Below, in pieces: positions 27,052 to 35,895 of a stretch of 64,000 nt of DNA. The translations under genes were made by a program, and so were the position numbers. The notes below the pieces were generated by a model. That model was given only the letters and a program-made list of their open reading frames with translations, made no database searches and was not told the origin of the DNA. The first letter of the stretch is position 1; each line of letters opens with the position of its first letter. Source of the DNA: Poindextera sp036494815 (GTDB taxonomy: Bacteria > Pseudomonadota > Alphaproteobacteria > Caulobacterales > Caulobacteraceae); NCBI GenBank assembly GCA_036494815.1, contig DASXNV010000032.1, forward strand, positions 243,544 to 307,543, given 5' to 3'.

Positions 27052-28389
27052 CTACGCCGCCTCCAGCGTCTCCACAAACCGCGCGGGTTGGCCGGTCCCC
27101 TCGGCCACCACCTCGTCGTCGCGCATCACCACCCGGCCGCGGATGATGGTGGCCATGGGCCAAGCCTTGGCTTCGAAACCGTCAAACGGAGTCCAGCCGG
27201 AGCGGGTGGCCATGGCGGCGTGGGTGATGGTGCGGCGGGCCTTGAGGTCGACGATGGTCAGGTCGGCGTCGTAGCCCTCGGCCAGGCGTCCCTTGCCGGC
27301 CAGGCCGAACACGCGCTGGGCGCCGTGCGAGGTCAGGTCGACGAACCGTTCCAGGGTCAGGCGGCCCTCGGCCACGTGGGTCAGCATGACCGGCACCAGG
27401 GTCTGCACCCCCGGCATGCCGGAGGGTGAGGCCGGATAGGGTCGCGCCTTCTCCTCGCGGGTATGGGGCGCGTGGTCGGAGCCCAGCACATCGGCCACGC
27501 CCATCTCGATCGCCCGCCACAGGCCGGGTTGGTGCGAGGCGTCGCGGATCGGGGGGTTCATCTGGGCGAAGGCCTTCAGCCGCTCATAGGCCTCGGGTCC
27601 GGTCAGGGTCAGATGCTGGGGGGTCAGCTCTACGCTGGCCACGTCCTTGCAGCCGGCCAGAAATTCGATCTCCTGGGCGGTGGTCACGTGCAGCACGTGG
27701 ATGCGCTTGCCGACCTTGCGCGCCAGCCGCACCAGCCGTTCGGTGGACTGGATGGCCGACTGGGGGTCGCGCACCTCCGGATGGCTGGTCCAGTCGCCGG
27801 TGCGCGCCAGGGGACGGCGCTCGGCCAAGCGGTATTCATCTTCGGAGTGGAAGGTGCCGCGGCGGTTGATATTGCGCAGCACCTTTTCCACGCCCTCGTC
27901 GTCGGCCACCAGCAGGGTGCCGGTGGAGGCGCCCATGAACACCTTGACCCCGCAGCAGCCGGGCAGGCGTTCCAGCTCGCCCAGGAACTCGGCGTTCTCG
28001 TGGGTGCCGCCCACATAGAAGGCGTGGTCGCAGTGCATGCGCCCCTTGGCCCGAGCCAGTTTGTCGGCCAGGGCCTCGGGATCGGTGGTGGTGGGTTCGG
28101 TATTGGGCATTTCGAACACGGCCACCACGCCGCCGAGCACGGCGCCGCGAGAGCCGGTTTCCAGGTCTTCCTTCCATTCCAGACCCGGCTCACGGAAATG
28201 CACCTGGGTGTCGATCACGCCGGGCAGCACGGTCAGGCCGGCGGCCTCGAACACCTCTCCGGCCGAGGCCTGGCCCAGGTCGCCTATGGCGGCGATCTTG
28301 CCGGCGCGCACGCCTACATCGGCGCGGCCGCGGCCGGCGTGGTTGACCACCTCGCCTCCACGAACAATCAGGTCATAGCTAGCGGGCAA
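27052..28389 (-). CDS. Dihydroorotase-like cyclic amidohydrolase
   Basis: 445-aa amidohydrolase-superfamily enzyme of the dihydroorotase/allantoinase class. Visible are DTQVHFREPG (residues 60-69), the carboxylated-lysine region GVKVFMG with Lys149, VLHVTTAQE and the late GSDHAPH. The first metal motif is Q-V-H where D-x-H-x-H is usual, so one His ligand is replaced by Gln62. That pattern recurs in alphaproteobacterial relatives as far as I recall. It overlaps the upstream GT9 gene by 11 bp. No other pyrimidine synthesis gene is present, so a different cyclic imide or ureide cannot be excluded. Confidence 0.87.
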   Translation of the reverse strand: MPASYDLIVRGGEVVNHAGRGRADVGVRAGKIAAIGDLGQASAGEVFEAAGLTVLPGVIDTQVHFREPGLEWKEDLETGSRGAVLGGVVAVFEMPNTEPTTTDPEALADKLARAKGRMHCDHAFYVGGTHENAEFLGELERLPGCCGVKVFMGASTGTLLVADDEGVEKVLRNINRRGTFHSEDEYRLAERRPLARTGDWTSHPEVRDPQSAIQSTERLVRLARKVGKRIHVLHVTTAQEIEFLAGCKDVASVELTPQHLTLTGPEAYERLKAFAQMNPPIRDASHQPGLWRAIEMGVADVLGSDHAPHTREEKARPYPASPSGMPGVQTLVPVMLTHVAEGRLTLERFVDLTSHGAQRVFGLAGKGRLAEGYDADLTIVDLKARRTITHAAMATRSGWTPFDGFEAKAWPMATIIRGRVVMRDDEVVAEGTGQPARFVETLEAA

Positions 28390-29374
28390 AGCGGGCCTCC
28401 GTGTTCTTGAGCAGGGCGGCCGCGGCGTCGGTCACGGTCTCCACGCTGAGATCGAACATATGACAAACCGCCTGATTCAGCTCAGGATCGCTGCGGCGGA
28501 TGGCGTCCAGATCGCGCGGCCCGCGTACGGCCCGGCAATCGGGTCCCCAGGGGCCGTAGAGCCGGTCGTCGGACGGACCGAACAGCCCCAGGGTTGGCGC
28601 GCCGGCAGCGGCGGCCAGATGCATGGCTCCGGAATCGTTGCCGATGAACAGCCGCACGCGCTTGAGGCAGGCATAGGTGGTCAACAGGTCCAGCTTGCCA
28701 GGATCTGCGGCGATCACCCGGTCGCGGGATATGGCGAGCTTGACCGCGCGCCCGGCTTCCCGGTCCGCGGACGAGCCCAGGATCAGCAGGCGCCCGTTGG
28801 CGAGCGGGCCGTCGTGGTGCAGCAGTCGCGCCGCCGTCTCGGCGAATCTTTCGGCGGGCCAGGTCTTGCCGACCCAATTGGCGCCCGGGGCCACGGCCAG
28901 GATCGGCCCGCCGGCGCCCAGCAGCGCCTCGGCGGCGGCTTCGGTTTCGGCGCTGGTGAACAGGAAGGGGCTCGGCGGGTCAGCCTCGACCCCCAGGACC
29001 TGGGCGGCCTCGATCACCTTGTGCATCGGTTCGGCGCCGGGCCGGCGATGATAGATCGCGCGCCGCCGCCGGCTCAGAAAGTCGGACACCCGCGAACCGC
29101 GCATATCGACGATCAGGCCCCAGCGGCGGGCGCGAACCTGGTTCCACAAGCTGATCCAATGGCCGGCCCACTTGCGCTTGGCCATGACGATGACGCGGTC
29201 AAGATTGGGCGTCTCAGCGAACAAGGGTGCGGCGGGCGGCCCGGCGGCGATGGTGAAACGGGCGTGGGGAATCTCGTCGTGCAGCCGTTTGATCAGGCCA
29301 GACGCCAGCACCGCATCACCGATCCGGGTGCCGGTGATGAACAGAATCGGGAAGGGTTTGTCCGCCATCGGCAT
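28379..29374 (-). CDS. Glycosyltransferase family 9 (heptosyltransferase-like)
   Basis: 331-aa GT-B enzyme of family GT9, normally adding heptose to the lipopolysaccharide core. The N terminus FPILFITGTRIGDAVLASGL is typical. Later GANWVGKTWPAERFAE and FIGNDSGAMHLAAAAGAPTLGLFGPSD (shortened: GNDSGAMHLAAA) give the nucleotide-sugar binding signature. Start ATG 29374 is used; ATG 29368 is equally possible, and neither has a good ribosome site. It probably acts at the inner face of the cytoplasmic membrane. Its stop overlaps the dihydroorotase-like gene, so they form one transcript despite unrelated roles. Confidence 0.88.
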   Translation of the reverse strand: MPMADKPFPILFITGTRIGDAVLASGLIKRLHDEIPHARFTIAAGPPAAPLFAETPNLDRVIVMAKRKWAGHWISLWNQVRARRWGLIVDMRGSRVSDFLSRRRRAIYHRRPGAEPMHKVIEAAQVLGVEADPPSPFLFTSAETEAAAEALLGAGGPILAVAPGANWVGKTWPAERFAETAARLLHHDGPLANGRLLILGSSADREAGRAVKLAISRDRVIAADPGKLDLLTTYACLKRVRLFIGNDSGAMHLAAAAGAPTLGLFGPSDDRLYGPWGPDCRAVRGPRDLDAIRRSDPELNQAVCHMFDLSVETVTDAAAALLKNTEARFAR

Positions 29375-29429
29375 ATCTATAGGCTGAGCAGCGCTGGCGC
29401 TCCAGCGTGTGCGGCGCCACATGTGGCCC

Positions 29430-30236
29430 ATGACCCAATCGCCCCTTATCGCCGAACTAAAAAGCCGTGCCCTGATCCAGGTGTCCGGCCCTGATTGGCG
29501 AAGTTTCCTGCAAGGGCTGCTGACTCAGGATGTTGACGGCTTGGGGCCCGGCGCCCTTCGTTTCGCAGGGCTGCTCACTCCCCAGGGCAAGCTGCTGTTC
29601 GACCTGTTCCTGTTCGGCCAGGACGATGGCTGCCTAGTCGATGTGGCCGCAGCACGCCAGGACGCTCTGATTCAGCGCCTGACCCTCTATCGCCTGCGAG
29701 CCAAGGTGGAGATCGCGGCGGTGAAAGGCGCGGTGCTAGCGGCTTGGCCGGCGACGGAGGGGCCAGGCTGGGCCGTGGATCCGCGGTTTGAGGCCCTGGG
29801 CGCCCGCGGCTATGGCGTGGCGGCGCCCGCGACAGTGGCGGACGAAGCCGCCTACGACGCCCATCGCCTCAGCCTCGGCGTTCCCGACCCCGCCGCCGAC
29901 TGCCCGCCGGAGACCACCTATCCCATCGAGGCAAATTTCGACCTTCTGGGCGGCATCGATTTCAAGAAGGGCTGCTTCGTCGGCCAGGAAACCACCAGCC
30001 GCATGAAGCGGCGCGGATCGATAAAGAGCCGCATGCTGCCGATCCGCTTCGATGGACCGGCGCCCCCGGTCGGCGCCGAGGTGCTGGCCGGAACCTTGCG
30101 CGCCGGGGAAGTGCTGACCGGCGCCGACGGCGCGGCCATGGCCCTGTTGCGGCTGGACCGGATCGAGGGTGTGGCGCTGACCGTAGACAATCGGCCGGTG
30201 ACATTGGCGCGGCCGGGCTATCTGGACAGGGACTAG
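29430..30236 (+). CDS. ygfZ: YgfZ/GcvT-like folate-binding protein
   Basis: 268-aa folate-dependent protein of the YgfZ (COG0354) family, which supports assembly or repair of iron-sulfur clusters. The signature K-G-C-F-V-G-Q-E is present in FKKGCFVGQETTSRMKRRG. ATG 29430 is used, giving MTQSPLIAEL; a frame from 29409 adds seven residues. It is divergent from the GT9 gene, with 55 bp between starts, and its TAG stop shares four bases with the P1-type peptidase gene. The Fe-S-rich enzymes later in the window would be plausible clients, but that is only inference. Confidence 0.9.
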   Translation: MTQSPLIAELKSRALIQVSGPDWRSFLQGLLTQDVDGLGPGALRFAGLLTPQGKLLFDLFLFGQDDGCLVDVAAARQDALIQRLTLYRLRAKVEIAAVKGAVLAAWPATEGPGWAVDPRFEALGARGYGVAAPATVADEAAYDAHRLSLGVPDPAADCPPETTYPIEANFDLLGGIDFKKGCFVGQETTSRMKRRGSIKSRMLPIRFDGPAPPVGAEVLAGTLRAGEVLTGADGAAMALLRLDRIEGVALTVDNRPVTLARPGYLDRD

Positions 30237-31270
30237 GTCCGCTCCGCCTCATAGACACCGCGCGCGATCGCCCGCGCCAGGCAATCGGCCGCGGCCGAGC
30301 CCAGGCGCGCGATCCAGCCCTGGCGCTCGTTGCTCGAACCTAACGACACCTGCGCGCCCGCCACGGCGAACACCGTGTCGCCGTCGAAGGGGGTGTGGGC
30401 CGGGCGGATCGCGCGGGCCAGGCCGTCCTGGGCCATCATGGCCATCCGCTTGCATTCGGCGGTGGTCAGGTCGGCGGTGCAGGCGACCACGGCGATGGTG
30501 GTGTTGGCGCCGGGCGTCAGCCGGCCAAGCGCGGTCAGCCGCGAATGTTCAGGCGAGGGATCAATGGCTGGCTGAAAGGTCTTTGGCCGCCGCCCGCCGA
30601 ATTCGCTGTCAATCTCGAACGGCCAGGCCCAGAACGTCTCGCCATCGGGCATGAACACCGAACCCACCGGATTGACCGCCACCAAGGCGCCGACGACCAG
30701 GCCATCGCCCAGGTTCAGGGAGGCCGAGCCCAGCCCACCCTTGCCCAGGCCCGCCATGGCGCCGCGTCCGGCGCCCACAGAACCGAGCGCGAAGGTCTGT
30801 CCCGCCGCGTCCACCGAAGCCGCGCCCAGGGTAGGGTAGGGAGGCTCAAAGCCCCAGTCCTTGTCCCCCCGATTGGCCAGATCGAACAGGATGGCCGAGG
30901 GCACGATGGGCACATGCCTCAGGCCAGGCCGCACCTGCAGTCCCTCGCCCCGGGCCGACAACACCGCCGCCACCCCGTCCGCCGCGCCCAGGCCGAATAC
31001 CGAGCCGCCGGCGAGCACGATGGCATGGGCCTGGCCGACGCTGTTTTCCGGCGACAGGGTCTCGGACTCGCGCACGCCCGGGCCGCCGCCGCGCACATCC
31101 ACTCCCGCGCGCCAGCCGCCAGGACAGAGCAGGGTGGTCACGCCGCTCTGCGCCCGCTCATCGGTGACATTGCCGACCAGAAGGCCAGGGATGTCGGTGA
31201 TCAGGTTCAGGGGGCCAGGTCTGGGCAAGGGTGCGGTTCCAATGACGAGGACGCTGGTTTGGGGCCACAT
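30233..31270 (-). CDS. P1 (DmpA-type) aminopeptidase family protein
   Basis: 345-aa protein of the DmpA/L-aminopeptidase-esterase family (MEROPS P1), enzymes that cleave themselves into alpha and beta chains to free an N-terminal nucleophile. The motifs LITDIPGLLVGNVTD, RGGGPGVRE and LAGGSVFGLGAADGV are characteristic. The DGLVVGALVAVNPVGS segment matches the region around the processing point; I do not assign the exact residue. ATG 31270 gives MWPQTS. A longer frame would run into the AraC gene, whose stop is 11 bp away on the same strand. It probably hydrolyses N-terminal or D-amino acid amides. Confidence 0.87.
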   Translation of the reverse strand: MWPQTSVLVIGTAPLPRPGPLNLITDIPGLLVGNVTDERAQSGVTTLLCPGGWRAGVDVRGGGPGVRESETLSPENSVGQAHAIVLAGGSVFGLGAADGVAAVLSARGEGLQVRPGLRHVPIVPSAILFDLANRGDKDWGFEPPYPTLGAASVDAAGQTFALGSVGAGRGAMAGLGKGGLGSASLNLGDGLVVGALVAVNPVGSVFMPDGETFWAWPFEIDSEFGGRRPKTFQPAIDPSPEHSRLTALGRLTPGANTTIAVVACTADLTTAECKRMAMMAQDGLARAIRPAHTPFDGDTVFAVAGAQVSLGSSNERQGWIARLGSAAADCLARAIARGVYEAERT

Positions 31271-31280
31271 GGCCAGGGTT

Positions 31281-32288
31281 TCAAGTCGCCGCGGCGCGCC
31301 TCGCCCGCCGAGCGCTCGGGCTCTCGCCGAACCGCTGCACATGCCAGCGGGAAAAGGCGCTCAGCGCGGAAAAGCCCAACAGGTCGGCGATGGCGGTCAG
31401 GGATCGCTCGCCAGCGTCCAGATAGGCCGATGCCCGATCAACCCGCACATCGTCGCGCAGGTCTGAAAAGCTGACCCCTCTCGCGGCCAGCTGACGCGCG
31501 ACGGTGCGCCGGTCCACCCCGAGGTGGTTGGCGACCCGCTCCACCGTGGCCTGACCGGTGGGCAGGAGCAGCAGCACCAGCTCGCGTATCTGCTCCTCCG
31601 GCTGGCGTGGGCGGCTGCGGGCGGTCTTCTGGGCATAGCGCGCCACCTGCAGGGCCATGGCAGGATCGGCGGTGGGGATGGCGGCGTCCAGATCGCTGCG
31701 GGCGCAGACCACTCCGTCAAAGTCCTGATCGAAGGCGACCTCGGCCCCGCACACCCGCAAATGGGCGCTAGGGCCGCGCGGCGGCGCGTGGCAGAAGCAG
31801 ACAAGCTGTGGCCGCCAGCCCGGGCCCAGCAGCGTCGCCAGGGTGCGGCAGAGGACGCCCACCACCAGTTCCGTCGCCTGGCGTGACGGCGGGCCGGCCG
31901 CGGGCGCGATGACCGTCCGCAGCAGGGCGACCTCGCCCGTCTCTTCCACCACCAGGGATAAGGCGTCGCTCTGGATCCAGATATATTGCGCCATCACGCC
32001 GATCGCATGGCGCACGCTGGGTTGCTCGCGGGCGATCAGGGCGACGACGCCGAGGTTTGACAGCCGCCGCTTTTCCGCCAGGCGCAGGCCGAAATCCTCC
32101 ATTCCGCTGCGTTGGGCGGAGGCTTCCAGGATCTGGCCCACCGCTCGTGCGGGGATCATCAGATCCGGGTCATCGAGGGCGAGACGAGGCACGCCAGCCG
32201 CCTCAAGGATGCGGTGAGGATCCAGCCCGGCCGACCGCGCCAGATCGGCATACCCGGTCAGGGCCGCGCTGCGGGAAAGGGCTTCCAT
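31281..32288 (-). CDS. AraC family regulator (OruR-like N domain)
   Basis: 335-aa regulator. The N-terminal roughly 190 residues match the arabinose-binding-like domain of OruR/ArgR-type AraC proteins (LARSAGLDPHRILEAAGV start). The C-terminal roughly 100 residues carry the two helix-turn-helix units (VANHLGVDRRTVARQLAARG, then IADLLGFSALSAFSRWHVQRF, shortened here to GFSALSAFSRWH). ATG 32288 is used. It is divergent from the TauD-type gene, and the gap contains two direct repeats spaced by 21 bp, the usual spacing for AraC dimers. It is therefore the likely activator of 32420-35252. Confidence 0.88.
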   Translation of the reverse strand: MEALSRSAALTGYADLARSAGLDPHRILEAAGVPRLALDDPDLMIPARAVGQILEASAQRSGMEDFGLRLAEKRRLSNLGVVALIAREQPSVRHAIGVMAQYIWIQSDALSLVVEETGEVALLRTVIAPAAGPPSRQATELVVGVLCRTLATLLGPGWRPQLVCFCHAPPRGPSAHLRVCGAEVAFDQDFDGVVCARSDLDAAIPTADPAMALQVARYAQKTARSRPRQPEEQIRELVLLLLPTGQATVERVANHLGVDRRTVARQLAARGVSFSDLRDDVRVDRASAYLDAGERSLTAIADLLGFSALSAFSRWHVQRFGESPSARRARRAAAT

Positions 32289-32312
32289 GTCGAGTCTCCG
32301 GCTGTCTCGTAT

Positions 32313-32348
32313 AGTCAACAAAATGTCCCTTCAAGTCAAACAAATATC
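32313..32348 (+). promoter_or_regulatory. Direct repeats, candidate AraC-family binding site
   Basis: AGTCAACAAAATGTC at 32313-32327 and AGTCAAACAAATATC at 32334-32348 agree at 12 of 15 positions. Their starts are 21 bp apart, two helical turns, as for AraC half-sites. The region is unusually AT-rich for the window. It lies 72-107 bp before the TauD-type gene. Confidence 0.6.
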
Positions 32349-32419
32349 CTGCCATCCGTTAGCCTGTTTCCTAATCGCCGGCGGCACTGACGCCGGACCC
32401 GAAAAGCGAAGGACAGGTC

Positions 32420-33298
32420 ATGCATTTCCAAGGACTGAAGGCTGTCGAGGCCCTGGTGACGGCCGAGCGCGAACCCTATGAAACCATCGTCGTGCGCCCC
32501 TTGAACCCGGTGATCGGGGCGGAGATCGAGGGAGTCGATCTTTCCGGTGAACTATCCAATCGCCAATTCGCCGAGATTCACCGCGCCTTTCTCGAACACC
32601 ATGTCATCGTGTTCCGCGACCAGGACCTCACCGCCGAGAGTCACAAGGCCTTTGGCCGCCGGTTCGGGCCGCTGCATGTGCATCCGCTGCAAAAGCTGAA
32701 GCCCGGCGATCATGAACGGCTGGAGGTCAAGGCGAGCAAGGAGTCCAAGTTCGTCGCAGGCGAGGGCTGGCACACCGACGTCACTTGCGAGGCCGAGCCG
32801 ATCATGGGCTCGATGCTCTATCTTCGGGAGACACCTTCGATCGGTATGGGCGGCGACACCCTGTTCGCCAACATGCACCTGGCCTACGAGATGCTGTCCG
32901 AGCCGATGCAGGCCATGCTCGACGGCCTGAGCGCCGTGCACGACGGGGCGTTGCCCTGGGTCAAGGGCTATGGCTACGCCCCCAGCCAGGATTTCGAGAA
33001 GAACACCCACCCGGTGGTCATCCGGCACCCTGAAACGGGGCGCAAGGCGCTCTATATCAACAGCGGCTTCACCTCGCATATCGTCGGCTTGACCCGCTTC
33101 GAAAGCGACGCTGTGCTGCAAATGCTCTACCGTCACATCGAATCCCAGCCGGTTTTAACCTGCCGGGTGCGCTGGACGCCTAATACCCTGGTGTTCTGGG
33201 ACAATCGCTGCACGCAGCATCACGCGGTCTGGGACTATTTCCCCCTTTCGCGCTCGGGGCATCGGGTGTCGGTGGTGGGAGGGCGGCCGGTGGCGTGA
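32420..33298 (+). CDS. TauD/TfdA family Fe(II)/2-oxoglutarate dioxygenase
   Basis: 292-aa non-heme iron dioxygenase. The facial triad is His118 and Asp120 in GWHTDVTCE and His267 in QHHAVWDY. Arg278 or Arg282 near the end would bind 2-oxoglutarate. Family members hydroxylate taurine, alkylsulfonates, alkyl sulfates or phenoxyacetates. The next gene is a YeiH-type exporter proposed for sulfate or sulfite, which favours a sulfonate or sulfate-ester substrate that releases sulfite or sulfate. The gene starts after GAAGGACAG and is the first of a three-gene unit under the AraC-type site. Confidence 0.9.
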   Translation: MHFQGLKAVEALVTAEREPYETIVVRPLNPVIGAEIEGVDLSGELSNRQFAEIHRAFLEHHVIVFRDQDLTAESHKAFGRRFGPLHVHPLQKLKPGDHERLEVKASKESKFVAGEGWHTDVTCEAEPIMGSMLYLRETPSIGMGGDTLFANMHLAYEMLSEPMQAMLDGLSAVHDGALPWVKGYGYAPSQDFEKNTHPVVIRHPETGRKALYINSGFTSHIVGLTRFESDAVLQMLYRHIESQPVLTCRVRWTPNTLVFWDNRCTQHHAVWDYFPLSRSGHRVSVVGGRPVA

Positions 33299-33330
33299 GG
33301 ACGGCGGCGCGGAAACGGGGAAGGGGACGG

Positions 33331-34428
33331 ATGGTTTCCGATCTGCACACCGACACAGCGGCGGCGCACGAGCTGTTCCAGTCCTTTGACGGCATGGAGG
33401 GCCTGCCGACCGCCGCGCCTGTCAAGGCCGCCACGCGACCGGACCGGTGGCGATCCACGGCCAGGGCGGTCTATCCGGGCCTCTTGGTGGCGGTGACCAT
33501 CGCCGTGGCCGCCACCTGGATGTCGCAGAACTACAAAGCCCCGGTGATGCTGTTCTCGCTGCTGTTCGGCATGACTTTCCACTTTCTGCACGAGGAAGGC
33601 CGCTGCATTCCGGGCATCGAGTTCTCGTCCAAGGCGGTGCTGCGCCTGGGGGTGGCGCTTTTGGGCGCACGGATCACCGCCAGCCAGATCCTCAGCTTGG
33701 GCCTGATGCCGATCGCTACCGTGATCGTCGGCGTGACCAGCACCATTCTTCTGGGCGCTTTCGCCTCCAGGCGGCTGGGCCTTAGCCGGTCGTTCGGCAT
33801 CCTGTCGGGCGGAGCGGTGGGCATCTGCGGCGCGTCGGCCGCCCTGGCCATCGCCTCGGTCCTGCCCAAGAGCCGCGACAGCGAGCGCGACACCATCCTG
33901 ACCGTGGTGGTGGTGACCGCCCTGTCGACCATCGCCATGATCACCTATCCGCTACTGGCCACCGCCATTGGCCTGGATCATGTGCGCGCTGGGGTCTTTC
34001 TCGGCGGCACCATCCATGACGTGGCCCAGGTCGTGGGCGCCGGCTACACCATCTCGCCCCAGACCGGCGACATCGCCACTTATGTGAAGCTCTTGCGCGT
34101 GGCCATGCTGCTGCCGGTGGTGTTCACCATCGCCTTCACCTATGGCCGAGGCTCGGGCCAGGCGGGGCCGCGCCCGCCCGTGCCGATGTTCTTGCTGGGA
34201 TTCGCCGCCCTGGTGGCGATCAACAGCTTGGGCTGGCTGCCCAAGATCGCCCAGGATGGGGCCAAGACCGTCTCCAACTGGTGCCTGGTGGCGGCCATCG
34301 CGGCCCTGGGTATGAAGACCTCGTTCAAGGCCCTGTTCGCCGTGGGCTGGCGCCCTGTGGCCTTGATGGTCGGGGAAACCGCCTGGATCTGCGCGCTCGT
34401 TCTGGGCGCGGTGCTGGTGTTCAAATGA
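33331..34428 (+). CDS. YeiH family putative sulfate exporter (UPF0324)
   Basis: 365-aa membrane protein with about 10 helices of the YeiH/PSE family. LGVALLGARITASQILSLG, GGAVGICGASAALAIA and GTIHDVAQVVGAGY are family hallmarks. It is annotated in databases as a putative sulfate exporter; homologues occur with sulfonate-degrading enzymes. ATG 33331 has GGGGA upstream; a GTG at 33295 overlapping the previous stop is the alternative. It overlaps the next SDR gene by 4 nt (ATGA). Here it would remove sulfite or sulfate made by the TauD-type enzyme. Confidence 0.87.
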   Translation: MVSDLHTDTAAAHELFQSFDGMEGLPTAAPVKAATRPDRWRSTARAVYPGLLVAVTIAVAATWMSQNYKAPVMLFSLLFGMTFHFLHEEGRCIPGIEFSSKAVLRLGVALLGARITASQILSLGLMPIATVIVGVTSTILLGAFASRRLGLSRSFGILSGGAVGICGASAALAIASVLPKSRDSERDTILTVVVVTALSTIAMITYPLLATAIGLDHVRAGVFLGGTIHDVAQVVGAGYTISPQTGDIATYVKLLRVAMLLPVVFTIAFTYGRGSGQAGPRPPVPMFLLGFAALVAINSLGWLPKIAQDGAKTVSNWCLVAAIAALGMKTSFKALFAVGWRPVALMVGETAWICALVLGAVLVFK

Positions 34429-35252
34429 CCCAGTGGATGATCACCGGCGTCAGCTCCGGCCTCGGCGCGGCCCTGGCCCGCGCGGTTCTTGCGCGAGGCG
34501 ACGGGGTCGCGGGCACGGTGCGAAGCGCCGCCGATCGGGAGGCCTTCGAGGCGCTGGCGCCCGACCGCGCGCGCGGCTTCTTGCTGGACGTCACCGACGA
34601 AGCGGCCCTGCGTGAGGCCATCGCCGCGGCCGAAGCGGCCAGCGGCGGCCTGGATGTCCTGGTCAACAACGCCGGCTATGGCTTGGTCGGCGCGGTGGAG
34701 GAGGCGAGCCTTGCCGAGGCTCGCGCCCAGTTCGAGGTCAATCTGTTCGCGCCGCTGGTGGCGATCCAGGCGGTGCTGCCGTTCATGCGCGCGCGTCGGG
34801 CTGGCCATATCGTCAACATAACCTCGGTCAGCGGTCTGGCGACCTGGGCCGGAACCGGCGTCTATTGCGCCAGCAAGTTCGCCCTGGAAGGCCTGACCGA
34901 GACCCTGGCGCAGGAGGTGGCGGAAATCGGGATCAGGGTCACCAATGTCGCCCCGGGGGGGCTGCGCACCAACTATGCGGGGCGTTCCCTGGCCCATGCG
35001 CGACTGCGGCTGGCCGACTATGACGGCCTGGCCCGTGACGCCAGCCGCATCCTGGCTGAGCATGCCGGATCCGAGCCTGGCGATCCGGCCAAGGTTGCAG
35101 CGGCCATTCTCAAGGTGGTCGACGATCCCGCGCCCCCAATGCACCTGCTGCTGGGCGCCGATGCGCTGGGCTATGCGGCGGCGCGCATAAGGCTGTTGCA
35201 GGCGGAGATGGAACGGTGGCGAGCCCTCAGTCTATCGACCGGGGCCGATTGA
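34425..35252 (+). CDS. Short-chain dehydrogenase
   Basis: 275-aa SDR. Cofactor motif TGVSSGLG near the N terminus, NNAGYG, a Ser in NITSVSG and the YCASK active site are present. The long C-terminal part and the GLRTNYAG loop match the oxidoreductase group often called SDR family NAD(P)-dependent. The start ATG 34425 overlaps the YeiH stop. It may reduce the aldehyde left after desulfonation, but this is inference from the operon. Confidence 0.88.
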   Translation: MTQWMITGVSSGLGAALARAVLARGDGVAGTVRSAADREAFEALAPDRARGFLLDVTDEAALREAIAAAEAASGGLDVLVNNAGYGLVGAVEEASLAEARAQFEVNLFAPLVAIQAVLPFMRARRAGHIVNITSVSGLATWAGTGVYCASKFALEGLTETLAQEVAEIGIRVTNVAPGGLRTNYAGRSLAHARLRLADYDGLARDASRILAEHAGSEPGDPAKVAAAILKVVDDPAPPMHLLLGADALGYAAARIRLLQAEMERWRALSLSTGAD

Positions 35253-35256
35253 GCGA

Positions 35257-35895
35257 TTAGGCCCCGCTCCAGGCCCTCTCCACATGCGCTGTGTCCGCCA
35301 GGATGGCGCAGCTGAGGTCCAGGCTGCGCAGGGCGCTGTCATGCAGGTCGACTTCGTAGGCGGCGCAGGCGTCGACGACCAGGAAGACGTGATAGTCGCG
35401 GTGGAAGGCCTCACGTACGCTGCAGTCCACGCAGCACTCGGTGGTCAGGCCGCAAACCACCAGGGTGTCGACGCCCTTAGCTCGCAATATCGCGTCAAGA
35501 TCGGTGCCGTGAAAGGCGCAGAAGCGGGTCTTGGCGATGACCAACTCGCCCGGCAGCGGCGTGGCGCCGACAAAGGCCGCGCCCGGCTGGCCTTCGCGGC
35601 ACAGGGCGAGGTCCACGTCCGGATCGCCCCCGCGGCGGCGCATGCGCTCGGCCCAGGCCGCGGAGTCGGTCTCAGGACTGGTCTGCATGCCGACGAAGAT
35701 CACTGGGGTTCCCGCGGCGCGCGCGGCGGCGGCCAGGCGCTCGGCGGCGGCCAGGGCCGCGGGGACGGTGCTTAGGTCGGCTCCCCATTCGCCCAGGCGG
35801 CCTTGGGGTGCGGCGAAATCGACCTGCATGTCGATGATCAGCAGGGCCGTGCGCTGTGGCGCAATCCAGCTGGCCAGGAGCGCTGTCGCGGTCAC
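35257..35895 (-). CDS. Isochorismatase-type cysteine hydrolase (RutB-like)
   Basis: 212-aa cysteine hydrolase. The catalytic triad is Asp22 in IIDMQVDF, Lys122 in AKTRFCAF and Cys155 in TTECCVD. In the Rut pathway, RutB hydrolyses ureidoacrylate made by the flavin enzyme RutA. Here the same two-protein order occurs: the RutA-like gene is just upstream and the two overlap by 4 nt (ATGA). RutC to RutF are absent, so uracil itself is not assured as substrate. The enzyme probably cleaves an amide or carbamate formed by ring opening. Confidence 0.88.
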   Translation of the reverse strand: MTATALLASWIAPQRTALLIIDMQVDFAAPQGRLGEWGADLSTVPAALAAAERLAAAARAAGTPVIFVGMQTSPETDSAAWAERMRRRGGDPDVDLALCREGQPGAAFVGATPLPGELVIAKTRFCAFHGTDLDAILRAKGVDTLVVCGLTTECCVDCSVREAFHRDYHVFLVVDACAAYEVDLHDSALRSLDLSCAILADTAHVERAWSGA

